64,000 nucleotides of DNA from Streptomyces albireticuli (GTDB lineage: Bacteria; Actinomycetota; Actinomycetes; Streptomycetales; Streptomycetaceae), in the NCBI RefSeq assembly GCF_021228125.1, contig NZ_JAJQQS010000026.1:21033-85032 (forward strand), given 5' to 3'. A program made the translations under genes and the position numbers. Of this stretch, positions 34,118-41,543 are shown piece after piece (position 1 is the first letter of the stretch; each line of letters starts with the position of its first letter). The notes under the pieces are model-generated. The model had not been told where the DNA came from and ran no database searches. It was given only the letters and a program-made list of their open reading frames with translations.

Positions 34118-35311
34118 TCAGCCCGTGGTGTGCAGCAGGGAAGGGTCGAAGCCGGCTTCGCGGAGCACCTCGTCGGTGTGCTGGCCGATGCCCGGGCAGG
34201 GCCGCAGCTCCGGCTCCGGATCGGCCGAGTAGCGCACCGGGCGGCCGATGACCCGGTAGCGGCCCTCGGTGGGGTGTTCGGCCTCGTACAGCAGGCCGCC
34301 CTCTTGGGCGTAGGCGGTGGTGGCGGCCGAGGCCAGGTCGAGCACGGGGGCGGCGGCGATGCCCGCCCCGTCGCAGAACGCCTGCCACTCGGCGCTGGTG
34401 TGCCGCGGCGTCAGCCCCGCGAGCAGCGGATAGAACGCGTCGGCGTTGCGGGCCCGGTCGGGGCCGGTGGAGAAACGCGGGTCGGCGGCCAGTTCGGGGC
34501 GGCCCACGAAGGCGGTGAAGTCCCGCCAGTTGCGGTCGCTGTGCGGCAGGATGCACATCCAGCCGTCGGCGGTGCGCAGGGCTCGGCGCCGCGGGCTGAG
34601 CGAGCGGGCCGAGCCGAAGGCTCCGTCGGCCTCCAGGGCGGCCGCTCCCAGGTGCTCGACCAGGTTGAAGGCGAGCATGGTGTCGGCCATCGGGACCTCG
34701 ATGTGCTGTCCGGTGCCGCCGTGCTCCCGGTAGTGCAGCGCGGCCAGTACCGACTGGGCGATCTGCATGCCGCAGATCTTGTCGGCGAGGACGGTGGGAA
34801 CGTAGTGCGGTTGGCCGGAGACCTGGTGGTTGAGCCAGACCAGGCCGCTGGCCGCCTGGATGATGTCGTCGTAGGCGGCGTGCGTGCCGTAACGGCTGTC
34901 GCTGCGGAAGCCCTGGGCATTGGCGTAGATCAGGCCGGGGTTGACGGCCGCGACCTCGTCGTAGCCGAGGCGGAGCCTCTCCAGGGCCTGCGGGCGCAGG
35001 TTGGTGATGAAGACGTCGGCGGTGCCCAGCAGGGCGAGCAGCGCGTCGCGGCCGTGCGGGGCCTTGAGGTCGATGGCGGCGCTGCGCTTGTTGCGGTTCA
35101 GGTTGAGTGCCGGGCCGCCCATGCCGGGGTGGCGGCGCGGTGGGTAGTGGCGCGTCATGTCGCCCGTGGGCGGCTCGACCTTGATCACGTCCGCGCCCAG
35201 GTCACCGAGTTCCCTGGCGGCGTACGGGGCCATGATCACGCCGGCCAGTTCGATGACGCGGACTCCGGCGAGGAGTCCGCGACCGGACGGGCCGCTCGGC
35301 TTCTCGGGCAT
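34118..35311 (-). CDS. CaiB/BaiF-type CoA transferase
   Basis: A 397-residue family III CoA transferase: GVRVIELAGVIMAPYAARELGDLGADVIKVEPP at the N-terminus in typical order, NLNRNKRSAAIDLK, and VLADKICGMQIAQSVLAAL with the catalytic Asp. VPMADTMLAFNLVEHL and the C-terminal VRYSADPEPELRPCPGIGQHTDEVL follow. It would move CoA between acids, activating the substrate for the dehydrogenases. It is part of the leftward set behind the IclR gene. Confidence 0.9.
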   Translation of the reverse strand: MPEKPSGPSGRGLLAGVRVIELAGVIMAPYAARELGDLGADVIKVEPPTGDMTRHYPPRRHPGMGGPALNLNRNKRSAAIDLKAPHGRDALLALLGTADVFITNLRPQALERLRLGYDEVAAVNPGLIYANAQGFRSDSRYGTHAAYDDIIQAASGLVWLNHQVSGQPHYVPTVLADKICGMQIAQSVLAALHYREHGGTGQHIEVPMADTMLAFNLVEHLGAAALEADGAFGSARSLSPRRRALRTADGWMCILPHSDRNWRDFTAFVGRPELAADPRFSTGPDRARNADAFYPLLAGLTPRHTSAEWQAFCDGAGIAAAPVLDLASAATTAYAQEGGLLYEAEHPTEGRYRVIGRPVRYSADPEPELRPCPGIGQHTDEVLREAGFDPSLLHTTG

Positions 35312-35395
35312 TGTGCGGTGCCTCCTGGGGCATCGGGTGGGGCGGGCGAACGGAGGTGCGTGGATCGCGGCAGTGGCGGGTCCCGGAGAAGTGGT

Positions 35396-36850
35396 CTAGC
35401 GCCACTGGAGCGCGGCGGACCCGAGCGGGGAACGTCGGCCGGCCTGTGGGACCGTGCGCCCGCTGTACGTGAACGGTGTCGCCGGCTCGGTGAGCGGGCC
35501 GAAGTCGGTCTCGGCGGTCGACAGCGCGGCGAACGGCGTGCGCCCGGGCCGGGGCAGATCGAGTACGTCCTCCCGTGCGAGCAGCCCGAGTTCCCGTACC
35601 CAGTGGCAGACCCCGGCCAAGGTCACACGGATCCGCCAGGAGCCGCCGTCGGTGGCACGCCTGCGCAGGACCGTTGCCACGGCGGCGGCCCCGAGGTAGG
35701 CGGCGAGGTAGTCATTGAGCAGGTACGTCGGCGGCAGCGACGGTCGGTCGGTCCACTCCTCGACGGCGAATCCCGTTGCCGAACAGGCGAGTTGGTCGAA
35801 ACCGCCGCGTTCGGCCCAGGGGCCTTCGGCGCCCCAGGCGTGGTATTCGAGGGTGATGAGTCCGGGGCGGCGCCGGACGAGTTCCTCGGTCCGTGCCCCG
35901 TGCCGGGCGAGTCCCCGGTAGGCGTGCACGAAGACGTCCGCGTCCTGGAGCGCTTCGTGGAAGGCCGCACGGTCGTGATCGTCACGCAGGTCGCAGTAGG
36001 CGTTGCGCTTGCCGCCACCGGTCATCGCGATCATCGGGATCGGGTCGGGGCGGTCGGGGCGCGACAGGTGCAGCACGTCGGCGCCGAACTGGGCGAGGAG
36101 CCGCGCCGCGACGGGACCCGCGATGACATGGGTGAGATCGAGCACCCGTACGCCCGTGAGCGCCTCGTCGGCCTCACCGATCGGCTCCAGCGGCCGGACC
36201 GGTCCGTCACCGACGCGTTCGATCTCGACGACCGGACGCTGGGCCACGTACCGCCCGGCGGGGTGCGCGAGCCACTCGTCGCGGGTGCGCGCGACGCAGG
36301 CGACGCCACCCCGCGCGCAGACGGCCTCCTCCAGCGTGAAGGCGTCCCAGTCGGCCGTGGCCCGCGCGATCCCCACCTTGTCGGGCCCGCGCCCGAGCAC
36401 GGAGCAGACCGCGTCCCGCAGATGCGGATAGGTGGTGATGAGGAAGATCCACCGGCCGTCACGCGCCCGGTAGAAGTCGTTGTTGCCGAGCAGCGTCGGA
36501 TCGTCGAGGAGAGCGCCGATCGGGCGTCCCGAGAGCGTCGTGTGATACGTGGCCATGAGCTGGTCGATCGCGGCCCCGGCCCGCACCCGAACCCTCTGGT
36601 GCGGGTGACCGCGCTGTTCGCCGACCGCCGCCGTCTGCCGCCCGAAGACACCGATCGCGGCGGACATGGCGTCGGCGAGGCGGTGCACCGAGGGCACCAG
36701 GGGACCGGCCCCGACGACGGTGATGTCCTCGGCTCCCCGGGCCGGATCAGGGTCGCCGAGGGTGTGCAGCAGCCGGGAGAGCATCTCGCCGACCGAGGTC
36801 GGCGAGCTCGGCGAGGTCGTCCCGGTCGTGGTGAGCGTGTGCGAAGTCAT
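35396..36850 (-). CDS. CaiB/BaiF CoA transferase with permuted-looking domains
   Basis: A 484-residue protein of the same superfamily. Residues 60-220 look like the C-terminal part of a CaiB unit (GRPIGALLDDPTLLGNNDFYRARDGRWIFL). The usual N-terminal part comes later, at about 228-380: ALTGVRVLDLTHVIAGPVAARLLAQFGADVL, GGGKRNAYCDL, and LNDYLAAYLGAAAVATVL with the likely catalytic Asp. This order differs from the neighbouring transferase and could form a self-contained or heteromeric interlocked enzyme. It is the first structural gene after the operator palindrome. Confidence 0.78.
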   Translation of the reverse strand: MTSHTLTTTGTTSPSSPTSVGEMLSRLLHTLGDPDPARGAEDITVVGAGPLVPSVHRLADAMSAAIGVFGRQTAAVGEQRGHPHQRVRVRAGAAIDQLMATYHTTLSGRPIGALLDDPTLLGNNDFYRARDGRWIFLITTYPHLRDAVCSVLGRGPDKVGIARATADWDAFTLEEAVCARGGVACVARTRDEWLAHPAGRYVAQRPVVEIERVGDGPVRPLEPIGEADEALTGVRVLDLTHVIAGPVAARLLAQFGADVLHLSRPDRPDPIPMIAMTGGGKRNAYCDLRDDHDRAAFHEALQDADVFVHAYRGLARHGARTEELVRRRPGLITLEYHAWGAEGPWAERGGFDQLACSATGFAVEEWTDRPSLPPTYLLNDYLAAYLGAAAVATVLRRRATDGGSWRIRVTLAGVCHWVRELGLLAREDVLDLPRPGRTPFAALSTAETDFGPLTEPATPFTYSGRTVPQAGRRSPLGSAALQWR

Positions 36851-36887
36851 GCCGGGATGCTCGTTCCCGGCACCGCACGAGCGCCCG

Positions 36888-36929
36888 GATTCACGGATAT
36901 CCGTGAATCGATGCGGATGTCACATCCGC
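36888..36929. promoter_or_regulatory. Palindromic operator, probable IclR site
   Basis: A perfect 22-bp palindrome (half-site GATTCACGGAT) occupies 36888-36909, 38 bp before the CoA transferase start at 36850. A second perfect one, GCGGATGT-C-ACATCCGC, lies at 36913-36929 and overlaps the stop codon of the IclR gene. A one-base loop rules out a hairpin, so both look like binding sites. IclR proteins bind such palindromes. Confidence 0.62.
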
Positions 36930-37657
36930 CTCTCCTGGATGTGCGCGAGCAGCCGGGCCGCCGCCCGGTCCAGGCGCAGCCGCTCCGAGCGGCCGCGACG
37001 CCGGTGCGTCAGAACGAGGGCGCCCGTGACGACGGGGCCGTCGGTGACCGGGATCGCGAGCGCGCTGACCTCGGGATCGGCCAGACCCTCGCTGCGGCTG
37101 ACGCGCGACGCGCGGATCGCCGGAAGAGCACGGCGGAACTCCGCGACCGCCTCGGGGTCATGGCGGGCGAGCTCGGCGAGCAGCCCGCGGCGCTCCGCCT
37201 CGTCGGTGAAGGCCAGCAGCAGCCGGCCCGCGGCGGTGCGCAGCAGCGGCCGGGCCATGTGCTCGTCGGCGAGCGGCAGGAGGCGGGGCATCTCGTCCTC
37301 GCCGCCTCGCGCCAGGTGCACGGCGTCGAGCCCCACCCGTACCGTGAGCAGCACCGGGGTACCCGCGACGCGGCTCAGTTCGTCCAGCTCGGCCTGACTG
37401 ATCCGCGGGACGACCCGGCCCGCGATGAGGTTGAGGACATGCGGGGCGGGCCCGAGCCTGAAGCGCCCGTGTTGTTCCAGCAGGAAGCCGGTCGCGGCAA
37501 GACCGCCCACCAGGTCCTGCACCGAGCTCGCCGGCGCCCCGACCGTCCGCGCCAACTCGGCCACGGTCACCCCGGCCGGCTCCCGCGCGACGGCCTCCAG
37601 GATCCACGCGATCCGGTCCACCGTACGGTGACGCCGCCGTCGGCCGTGCTCGCTCAT
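36920..37657 (-). CDS. IclR-family transcriptional regulator
   Basis: A 245-residue protein. The start at 37657 gives the standard N-terminus. The winged HTH is TVDRIAWILEAVAREPAGVTVAELARTVGAPASSVQDLVGGL in its helices (residues 11-52), followed by the effector domain (GTPVLLTVRVGLDAVHLARGG, GRLLLAFTD, AIPVTDGPVVTGALVLT). It is immediately upstream of the CoA-transferase/dehydrogenase genes on the same strand and probably controls them through the palindromes between them. The ligand is probably an acid of the pathway. Confidence 0.88.
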   Translation of the reverse strand: MSEHGRRRRHRTVDRIAWILEAVAREPAGVTVAELARTVGAPASSVQDLVGGLAATGFLLEQHGRFRLGPAPHVLNLIAGRVVPRISQAELDELSRVAGTPVLLTVRVGLDAVHLARGGEDEMPRLLPLADEHMARPLLRTAAGRLLLAFTDEAERRGLLAELARHDPEAVAEFRRALPAIRASRVSRSEGLADPEVSALAIPVTDGPVVTGALVLTHRRRGRSERLRLDRAAARLLAHIQERRM

Positions 37658-38031
37658 CCCGCCCCACCTTGTCCTTCTCGTACGCCGTCGGCCACCAGCG
37701 CCGACACGGCCCGTCGATCCTTTCCCGTACCACCCCGTCGAGCAAGCCGTCCCCGGCCCCGTGGACGTCACAAGCCCGGTAGCGGAGGTGCCCGGGATTC
37801 GCCGGCCCGGGTGAGCCGGTGGCCCGGGCGGTGCCCGTCGCGGCGGCGGAGGGTGGTGGCGAAGCCTCGAGCGGGCGCCCGCGGCTCGGTACGTGTCCGG
37901 GTGAACATGCCACGGCCGCCGAGCCGGGCGGGCCCGCCGGGGGTAGGCGTGTGGGGAGTCACCGGCCGGGTGACGGCGGTGGGAGCGTGTACGCCGCCGT
38001 GCCCGGCCCGCTTCCAGGAAAGGCAGGAGAC
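37658..38031. other. Intergenic region without recognised genes
   Basis: The 374 bases between the leftward IclR gene and the rightward YidB gene contain GC-rich DNA with no convincing ORF. AGGAAAGGCAGGAGA just before 38032 is the ribosome site of the YidB gene. Promoters of both genes must lie here, but no clear -35/-10 pair stands out. Confidence 0.5.
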
Positions 38032-38436
38032 ATGGCGGGTAACGACCTGGGAAGTCTGCTGGGCGGGCTGCTCGGCGGCGGAAGCGCGGGCGGGGGCGGG
38101 GGCGGCGCGAACCTCCTCGCCGCCCTCCTCGGAACGCTCGGCAGCGACGGGGGCGGCAATCCCCTCGCGGGCCTCCTCAACCAGCTCCGCGACGGCGGTC
38201 TCGGCGAGAAGGCCGACACCTGGGTGGGCACGGGGAAGAACGAGGACGTCAGCGGCCCGGAGGTCGCGCAGGCGCTCCCCACTCAGACGCTGGATCATGT
38301 CGCCCAGCAGGCCGGAGTGTCCCCCGAACAGGCCGCCGACGAGATCGCCCGCGTCCTCCCCGAGGCGGTCGACAAGCTCACCCCGCAGGGCCAGGTGCCG
38401 CAGGGCTCCCTGGAGGACCTCCTCGGCCGGGGGTAG
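38032..38436 (+). CDS. YidB-family (DUF937) protein
   Basis: A 134-residue protein. The N-terminal half has Gly-rich low-complexity sequence around LGSLLGGLLGGGSAGGG and LLNQLRDGGLGEKADTWVGTG. The C-terminal half has the YidB signature ALPTQTLDHVAQQAGVSPEQAADEIARVLPEAVDKLTPQG in successive helices. The role of the family is unknown. The start is well defined by GGAGA. Confidence 0.87.
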   Translation: MAGNDLGSLLGGLLGGGSAGGGGGGANLLAALLGTLGSDGGGNPLAGLLNQLRDGGLGEKADTWVGTGKNEDVSGPEVAQALPTQTLDHVAQQAGVSPEQAADEIARVLPEAVDKLTPQGQVPQGSLEDLLGRG

Positions 38437-38511
38437 CCGCGGACCGGGACCGGTGTCCCCCTTCCCGCCCGCAGGCTTCTGACGGGTCGCCACCCCCGCC
38501 GTCCCCTCGCC

Positions 38512-38545
38512 TGACCGATCGGTTAGATTGCTGACCGATCGGTCA
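38512..38545. promoter_or_regulatory. Tandem TetR-type operators
   Basis: TGACCGATCGGTTA (38512-38525) and TGACCGATCGGTCA (38532-38545) are two palindromes 20 bp apart, the second perfect, just upstream of the FAD monooxygenase start at 38576. TAGATT between them could be a -10 box. The sequence is typical of TetR sites; the TetR gene at 39939-40562 is the likely partner. Confidence 0.68.
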
Positions 38546-38575
38546 GACATGGATGGGAAATGGGGAGGCGGAACG

Positions 38576-39796
38576 ATGGAACGCACCACGTGCTGTGTCG
38601 TGGGCGGCGGACCGGCGGGCATGATGCTCGGACTGCTGCTGGCCCGGGCGGGCGTCGAGGTCACCGTCCTGGAGAAGCACCGGGACTTCCTGCGGGACTT
38701 CCGGGGGGACACCGTCCACCCGTCGACCCTGCGGCTGCTGGACGAGCTCGGCCTCGGCACCCGGTTCGCGGAGATCCCCTTCCCCAAGCTGGAGGAGATG
38801 CGCATGCGGATCGGCGACACCACCGTCGTCATGGCCGACTTCCGGCGCATCCCCGGCGCGCACAAGTACATCGCCATGGTCCCGCAGTCGGACTTCCTCG
38901 GCCTGCTGGCGTCCGCCGCCGAGGCCGAACCGTCCTTCACCCTGCGCCGGTGCACGGCGGTCACCGGGCTGCTCACCGAGGGCGGACGCGTCACCGGAGT
39001 GCGGTACGTCACCGAGGACGGCACCCGCGGAGAGCTCGCGGCGGACCTCACGGTCGGCTGCGACGGCCGGCACTCGGCGGTCCGCGGGGAGGCGGGCCTG
39101 CGGCAGGACTCCTTCGACGTCCCCATGGACGTCTGGCAGGTGCGGGTGGACGCGCCGCGCGGCAGCCTCGCGGACGGCCGGGTCCTCGCCCGCTTCGGTG
39201 ACGGCCAGGCGGCCGTGACGATGGACAGGGGCGACTACCACCAGACCTCGTACCTCATCAGGAAGGGCACCGACGAGGAACTGCGCCGCCACGACATCCA
39301 GTGGTTCCGGGACCGCCTCGGCGCCCTGTGCGGCTGGGGCGACGAGGTCACGAGCACGATCGGCTCCTGGGACGACGTCGCGCTGCTCCGTGTGACGATG
39401 GGCCGGCTGCGGCGCTGGTACCGCGACGGCCTGCTGTGCGTCGGGGACGCCGCCCACACCATGTCGCCCGTCGGGGGAGTGGGCGTCAACCTCGCGGTGC
39501 AGGACGCCGTCGCGGCGGCCAGGCTCCTCGCCGGGCCGCTGCGGCGCGGCTCCGTGACCGCCCTGGACCTGGCGCGCGTGCAGAAGCGGCGCGCCCTGCC
39601 CACCGCCCTGGTCCAGAAGTCCCAGCTGAGCGAGCACGCGCTCCTGCGGCAGGCGCTCGACGGCACCCTCGGTGACGGCGGGCTGCCGGTGCCGCTGCGG
39701 CTCCTGCGCGGGGTGCCGCCGCTGCGGGGCGTGACCGCCTACCTCGGCGGTGTCGGCATACGGCCCGAGCGCGCGCCCGCCTTCGCGCGCGGCTGA
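38576..39796 (+). CDS. FAD-dependent monooxygenase (UbiH/PHBH type)
   Basis: A 406-residue enzyme starting ERTTCCVVGGGPAGMMLGLLLARAG with the FAD GxGxxG motif. The middle motif LTVGCDGRHSAVR has the DG site, and LLCVGDAAHTMSPVGGVGVNLAVQDA is the GD motif, as in class A flavin monooxygenases of the UbiH group. GGGGAGGCGG precedes ATG 38576; ATG 38528 would start inside the operator. It probably hydroxylates an aromatic or polyketide-like small molecule and is likely repressed by the nearby TetR protein. Confidence 0.88.
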   Translation: MERTTCCVVGGGPAGMMLGLLLARAGVEVTVLEKHRDFLRDFRGDTVHPSTLRLLDELGLGTRFAEIPFPKLEEMRMRIGDTTVVMADFRRIPGAHKYIAMVPQSDFLGLLASAAEAEPSFTLRRCTAVTGLLTEGGRVTGVRYVTEDGTRGELAADLTVGCDGRHSAVRGEAGLRQDSFDVPMDVWQVRVDAPRGSLADGRVLARFGDGQAAVTMDRGDYHQTSYLIRKGTDEELRRHDIQWFRDRLGALCGWGDEVTSTIGSWDDVALLRVTMGRLRRWYRDGLLCVGDAAHTMSPVGGVGVNLAVQDAVAAARLLAGPLRRGSVTALDLARVQKRRALPTALVQKSQLSEHALLRQALDGTLGDGGLPVPLRLLRGVPPLRGVTAYLGGVGIRPERAPAFARG

Positions 39797-39802
39797 GACG
39801 GC

Positions 39803-39850
39803 GGTGCGGCCCGGGGATACGGCCCTGTGGTGCGGCCCGGGGATACGGCC
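39803..39850. repeat. Tandem 26-bp repeat
   Basis: Two identical 22-base blocks, each beginning GGTGCGGCCC and ending GATACGGCC, lie at 39803-39824 and 39829-39850. A partial third follows. They sit between the monooxygenase and TetR stop codons and have no coding role. Confidence 0.6.
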
Positions 39851-39938
39851 CGGCGGTACGAGCCGCGGTCCGCCCCGGGCGTGGTCTCCTGGACGGCCGT
39901 GTCGGGGGTGGTGGGTCCCGGCCGGTGGTGTCCGGGAC

Positions 39939-40562
39939 TCAGTCGCGGCGCACGATGGCGTGGAGGGTGAACGTCTCCAGCTCGTCGGCCGCCGCTTCGA
40001 GGTCGAGGTCGGGGTGGGCCAGCCAGTGCGAGATCACCCCGTCGATGGCACCGCCGAGGGCCAGTGCCACCGTCCGGGGGTCGAAGTCACGCAGCCGGCC
40101 CGCCCGCTGACCCGCCTCCAGGAGCCCGACCAGGCGCCCCAGCCGGTCATGGGTGTCGTGCGACCCGGGCGTCTTCAGCCGGGTGCCGCCGGCGTCGTCC
40201 AGCAGCATCTCCGTGATCACCCGCACATGGCGGCGGTTGGCCCGCTGGTAGGAGATCATCGCGCGGACGTAGGCGACGACCGCGGCGAGCGGGTCCGGCT
40301 CGTTCTCCACGCGCGCGCTGACGTAGTCCGTGAACCGCTCCAGCACCTGGGCCAGTGTCGCCCGGGTGAGGTTGTCCTTCGAGGAGAAGTGGTAGAGGAC
40401 GGCGGCCTTGGAGATGCCGGCCTCCTCGGCGATCGCCGACAGCGAGGTCGCCGGGTAGCCGCGGGTGGAGATCAGGTCGATGGTGCACTCGATGATCTGC
40501 TGCCGGCGGGCCCGCTCCCGGAAGGTCGGCGCGTCGGAGCCGGCGGCCCGGCGAGAAGTCAT
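39939..40562 (-). CDS. TetR-family transcriptional regulator
   Basis: A 207-residue protein. Residues 14-62 are the TetR HTH (RARRQQIIECTIDLISTRGYPATSLSAIAEEAGISKAAVLYHFSSKDNL in its helices). The rest is the helical ligand domain (AMISYQRANRRHVRVITEMLL, ALALGGAIDGVISHWL). Translation starts at ATG 40562. It is convergent with the monooxygenase gene and likely binds the two TGACCGATCGGTCA sites upstream of that gene. Its own promoter has a related GGTCGGCCGGTCA sequence. Confidence 0.88.
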   Translation of the reverse strand: MTSRRAAGSDAPTFRERARRQQIIECTIDLISTRGYPATSLSAIAEEAGISKAAVLYHFSSKDNLTRATLAQVLERFTDYVSARVENEPDPLAAVVAYVRAMISYQRANRRHVRVITEMLLDDAGGTRLKTPGSHDTHDRLGRLVGLLEAGQRAGRLRDFDPRTVALALGGAIDGVISHWLAHPDLDLEAAADELETFTLHAIVRRD

Positions 40563-40770
40563 CGTGCAGTCACCCTTTGTCCTTGGCGCGGTGCTCCGCC
40601 GGTGTTCCTCGCGCGGTGTTCCACGCGGCCCCGTCGCGCACCGGCCGGTGCCACGGTCGGTCGGCCGGTCACCCCGACCGTACACCGCGGTGCCGGCGGT
40701 CCGGCGGCCGCCCGGGGCCGTCGGCCGGCGGTGGTGACGCACCGTCGGCCGGGCCCGTGGCGTCGGTGGG

Positions 40771-41202
40771 TCAGGGTCTGCGGACGGCCGCGCGCGCGGC
40801 CGACGCGTCGTGGTCGGCGCGGGCGGCGGCGATGGCCGCACCGTGCCGCTCCGCCCAGTCCACCAGCACGCCCAGTGTCACGTGGAGTCCGTCGGCCAGT
40901 GGGGTGAGGCTGTACTCCACCCGGGGCGGGACGGTCGGATAGACCGTACGGTCGAGCAGGCCGTCCCGCTCCAGCCTGCGCAGGTTGAGGGTGAGGACCC
41001 GTCGGCTGATGCCCGTGACGGCCCGCTCCAGTTCGGTGAACCGGACGGGCCCCCGCCCCGCGGCCACCAGGATCCCGATGCTCCACTTGCCCGCGACATG
41101 GCCGAGGACCTCCATGACCGGGCACGCCTCGGCCCCGGGACGCCCGGACACCTCGACGGTGCCCCGCGACACGACGGCGCCGCCTCTCCCGTTCGCTCTC
41201 AT
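40771..41202 (-). CDS. HxlR-family transcriptional regulator
   Basis: A 143-residue winged-helix protein. It has CPVMEVLGHVAGKWSIGILVAA with the family Cys near residue 28, then RFTELERAVTGISRRVLTLNLRRLERDGLLDRTVYPTVPPRVEYSLTPLADGL in consecutive segments. ATG 41202 is chosen because the upstream extension lacks family character. HxlR proteins often sense electrophiles or oxidants through that Cys. The target is unknown; the upstream DNA to 41500 is the likely site. Confidence 0.87.
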   Translation of the reverse strand: MRANGRGGAVVSRGTVEVSGRPGAEACPVMEVLGHVAGKWSIGILVAAGRGPVRFTELERAVTGISRRVLTLNLRRLERDGLLDRTVYPTVPPRVEYSLTPLADGLHVTLGVLVDWAERHGAAIAAARADHDASAARAAVRRP

Positions 41203-41500
41203 CCGGCCAGGATCCTCGGCGCGCGGGCGGTCACCCTGCCCGGTTCCGATGTGGGTGTCGGCGCCACTGACATGCCTGTAGGCGCCAGGGAACACACCGC
41301 CGCCACGGCACCACGTACACCGAACATTTCCCACCCCTCCGCACAGCCACGGTCGCGCCGACGATCGCGCTCCGCTGCTGTCTACCCGCGCGGAACGCGC
41401 GAGCCGCTCCGCCGTAGGAGGCTCCCGCAGCACACCCGTCCCGGCCGCGCCAAGGCACGCACACCCCAGCGCGCGGCCGAAAACCGCACCACCCGCCTAC
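41203..41500. other. Intergenic region, probable HxlR promoter
   Basis: These 298 bases carry no gene. Near 41255-41300 there is GTTCCGATGTGGGTGTCGG and then ACTGACATGCCTGTAGGC, with less GC than the surroundings. Motif boxes for the leftward HxlR gene cannot be fixed with confidence. Confidence 0.4.
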
Positions 41501-41538
41501 CGGGCGGCCGGATACCCGGAGAGGGATCCGGCCGCCCG
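41501..41538 (-). terminator. Terminator of the lipoprotein gene
   Basis: A 13-bp perfect stem (CGGGCGGCCGGAT at 41501-41513 with 41526-41538) and a 12-base loop sit directly after the lipoprotein stop codon at 41544 on the leftward strand. Confidence 0.7.
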
Positions 41539-41543
41539 GCCGG

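Noticed and set aside
36913..36929. Reading the second palindrome as the IclR terminator
   Set aside because: The arms are separated by one base only, which cannot form a hairpin loop without losing several pairs, and it overlaps the stop codon.
34064..38482. A 1472-residue rightward open frame
   Set aside because: It runs antisense across two CoA transferase genes and the IclR gene, which all have clear domains on the other strand. Such long shadows are common at this GC content.
39750..40907. A 385-residue rightward frame over the TetR gene
   Set aside because: The TetR protein on the opposite strand has a complete HTH and ligand domain; this frame has neither.
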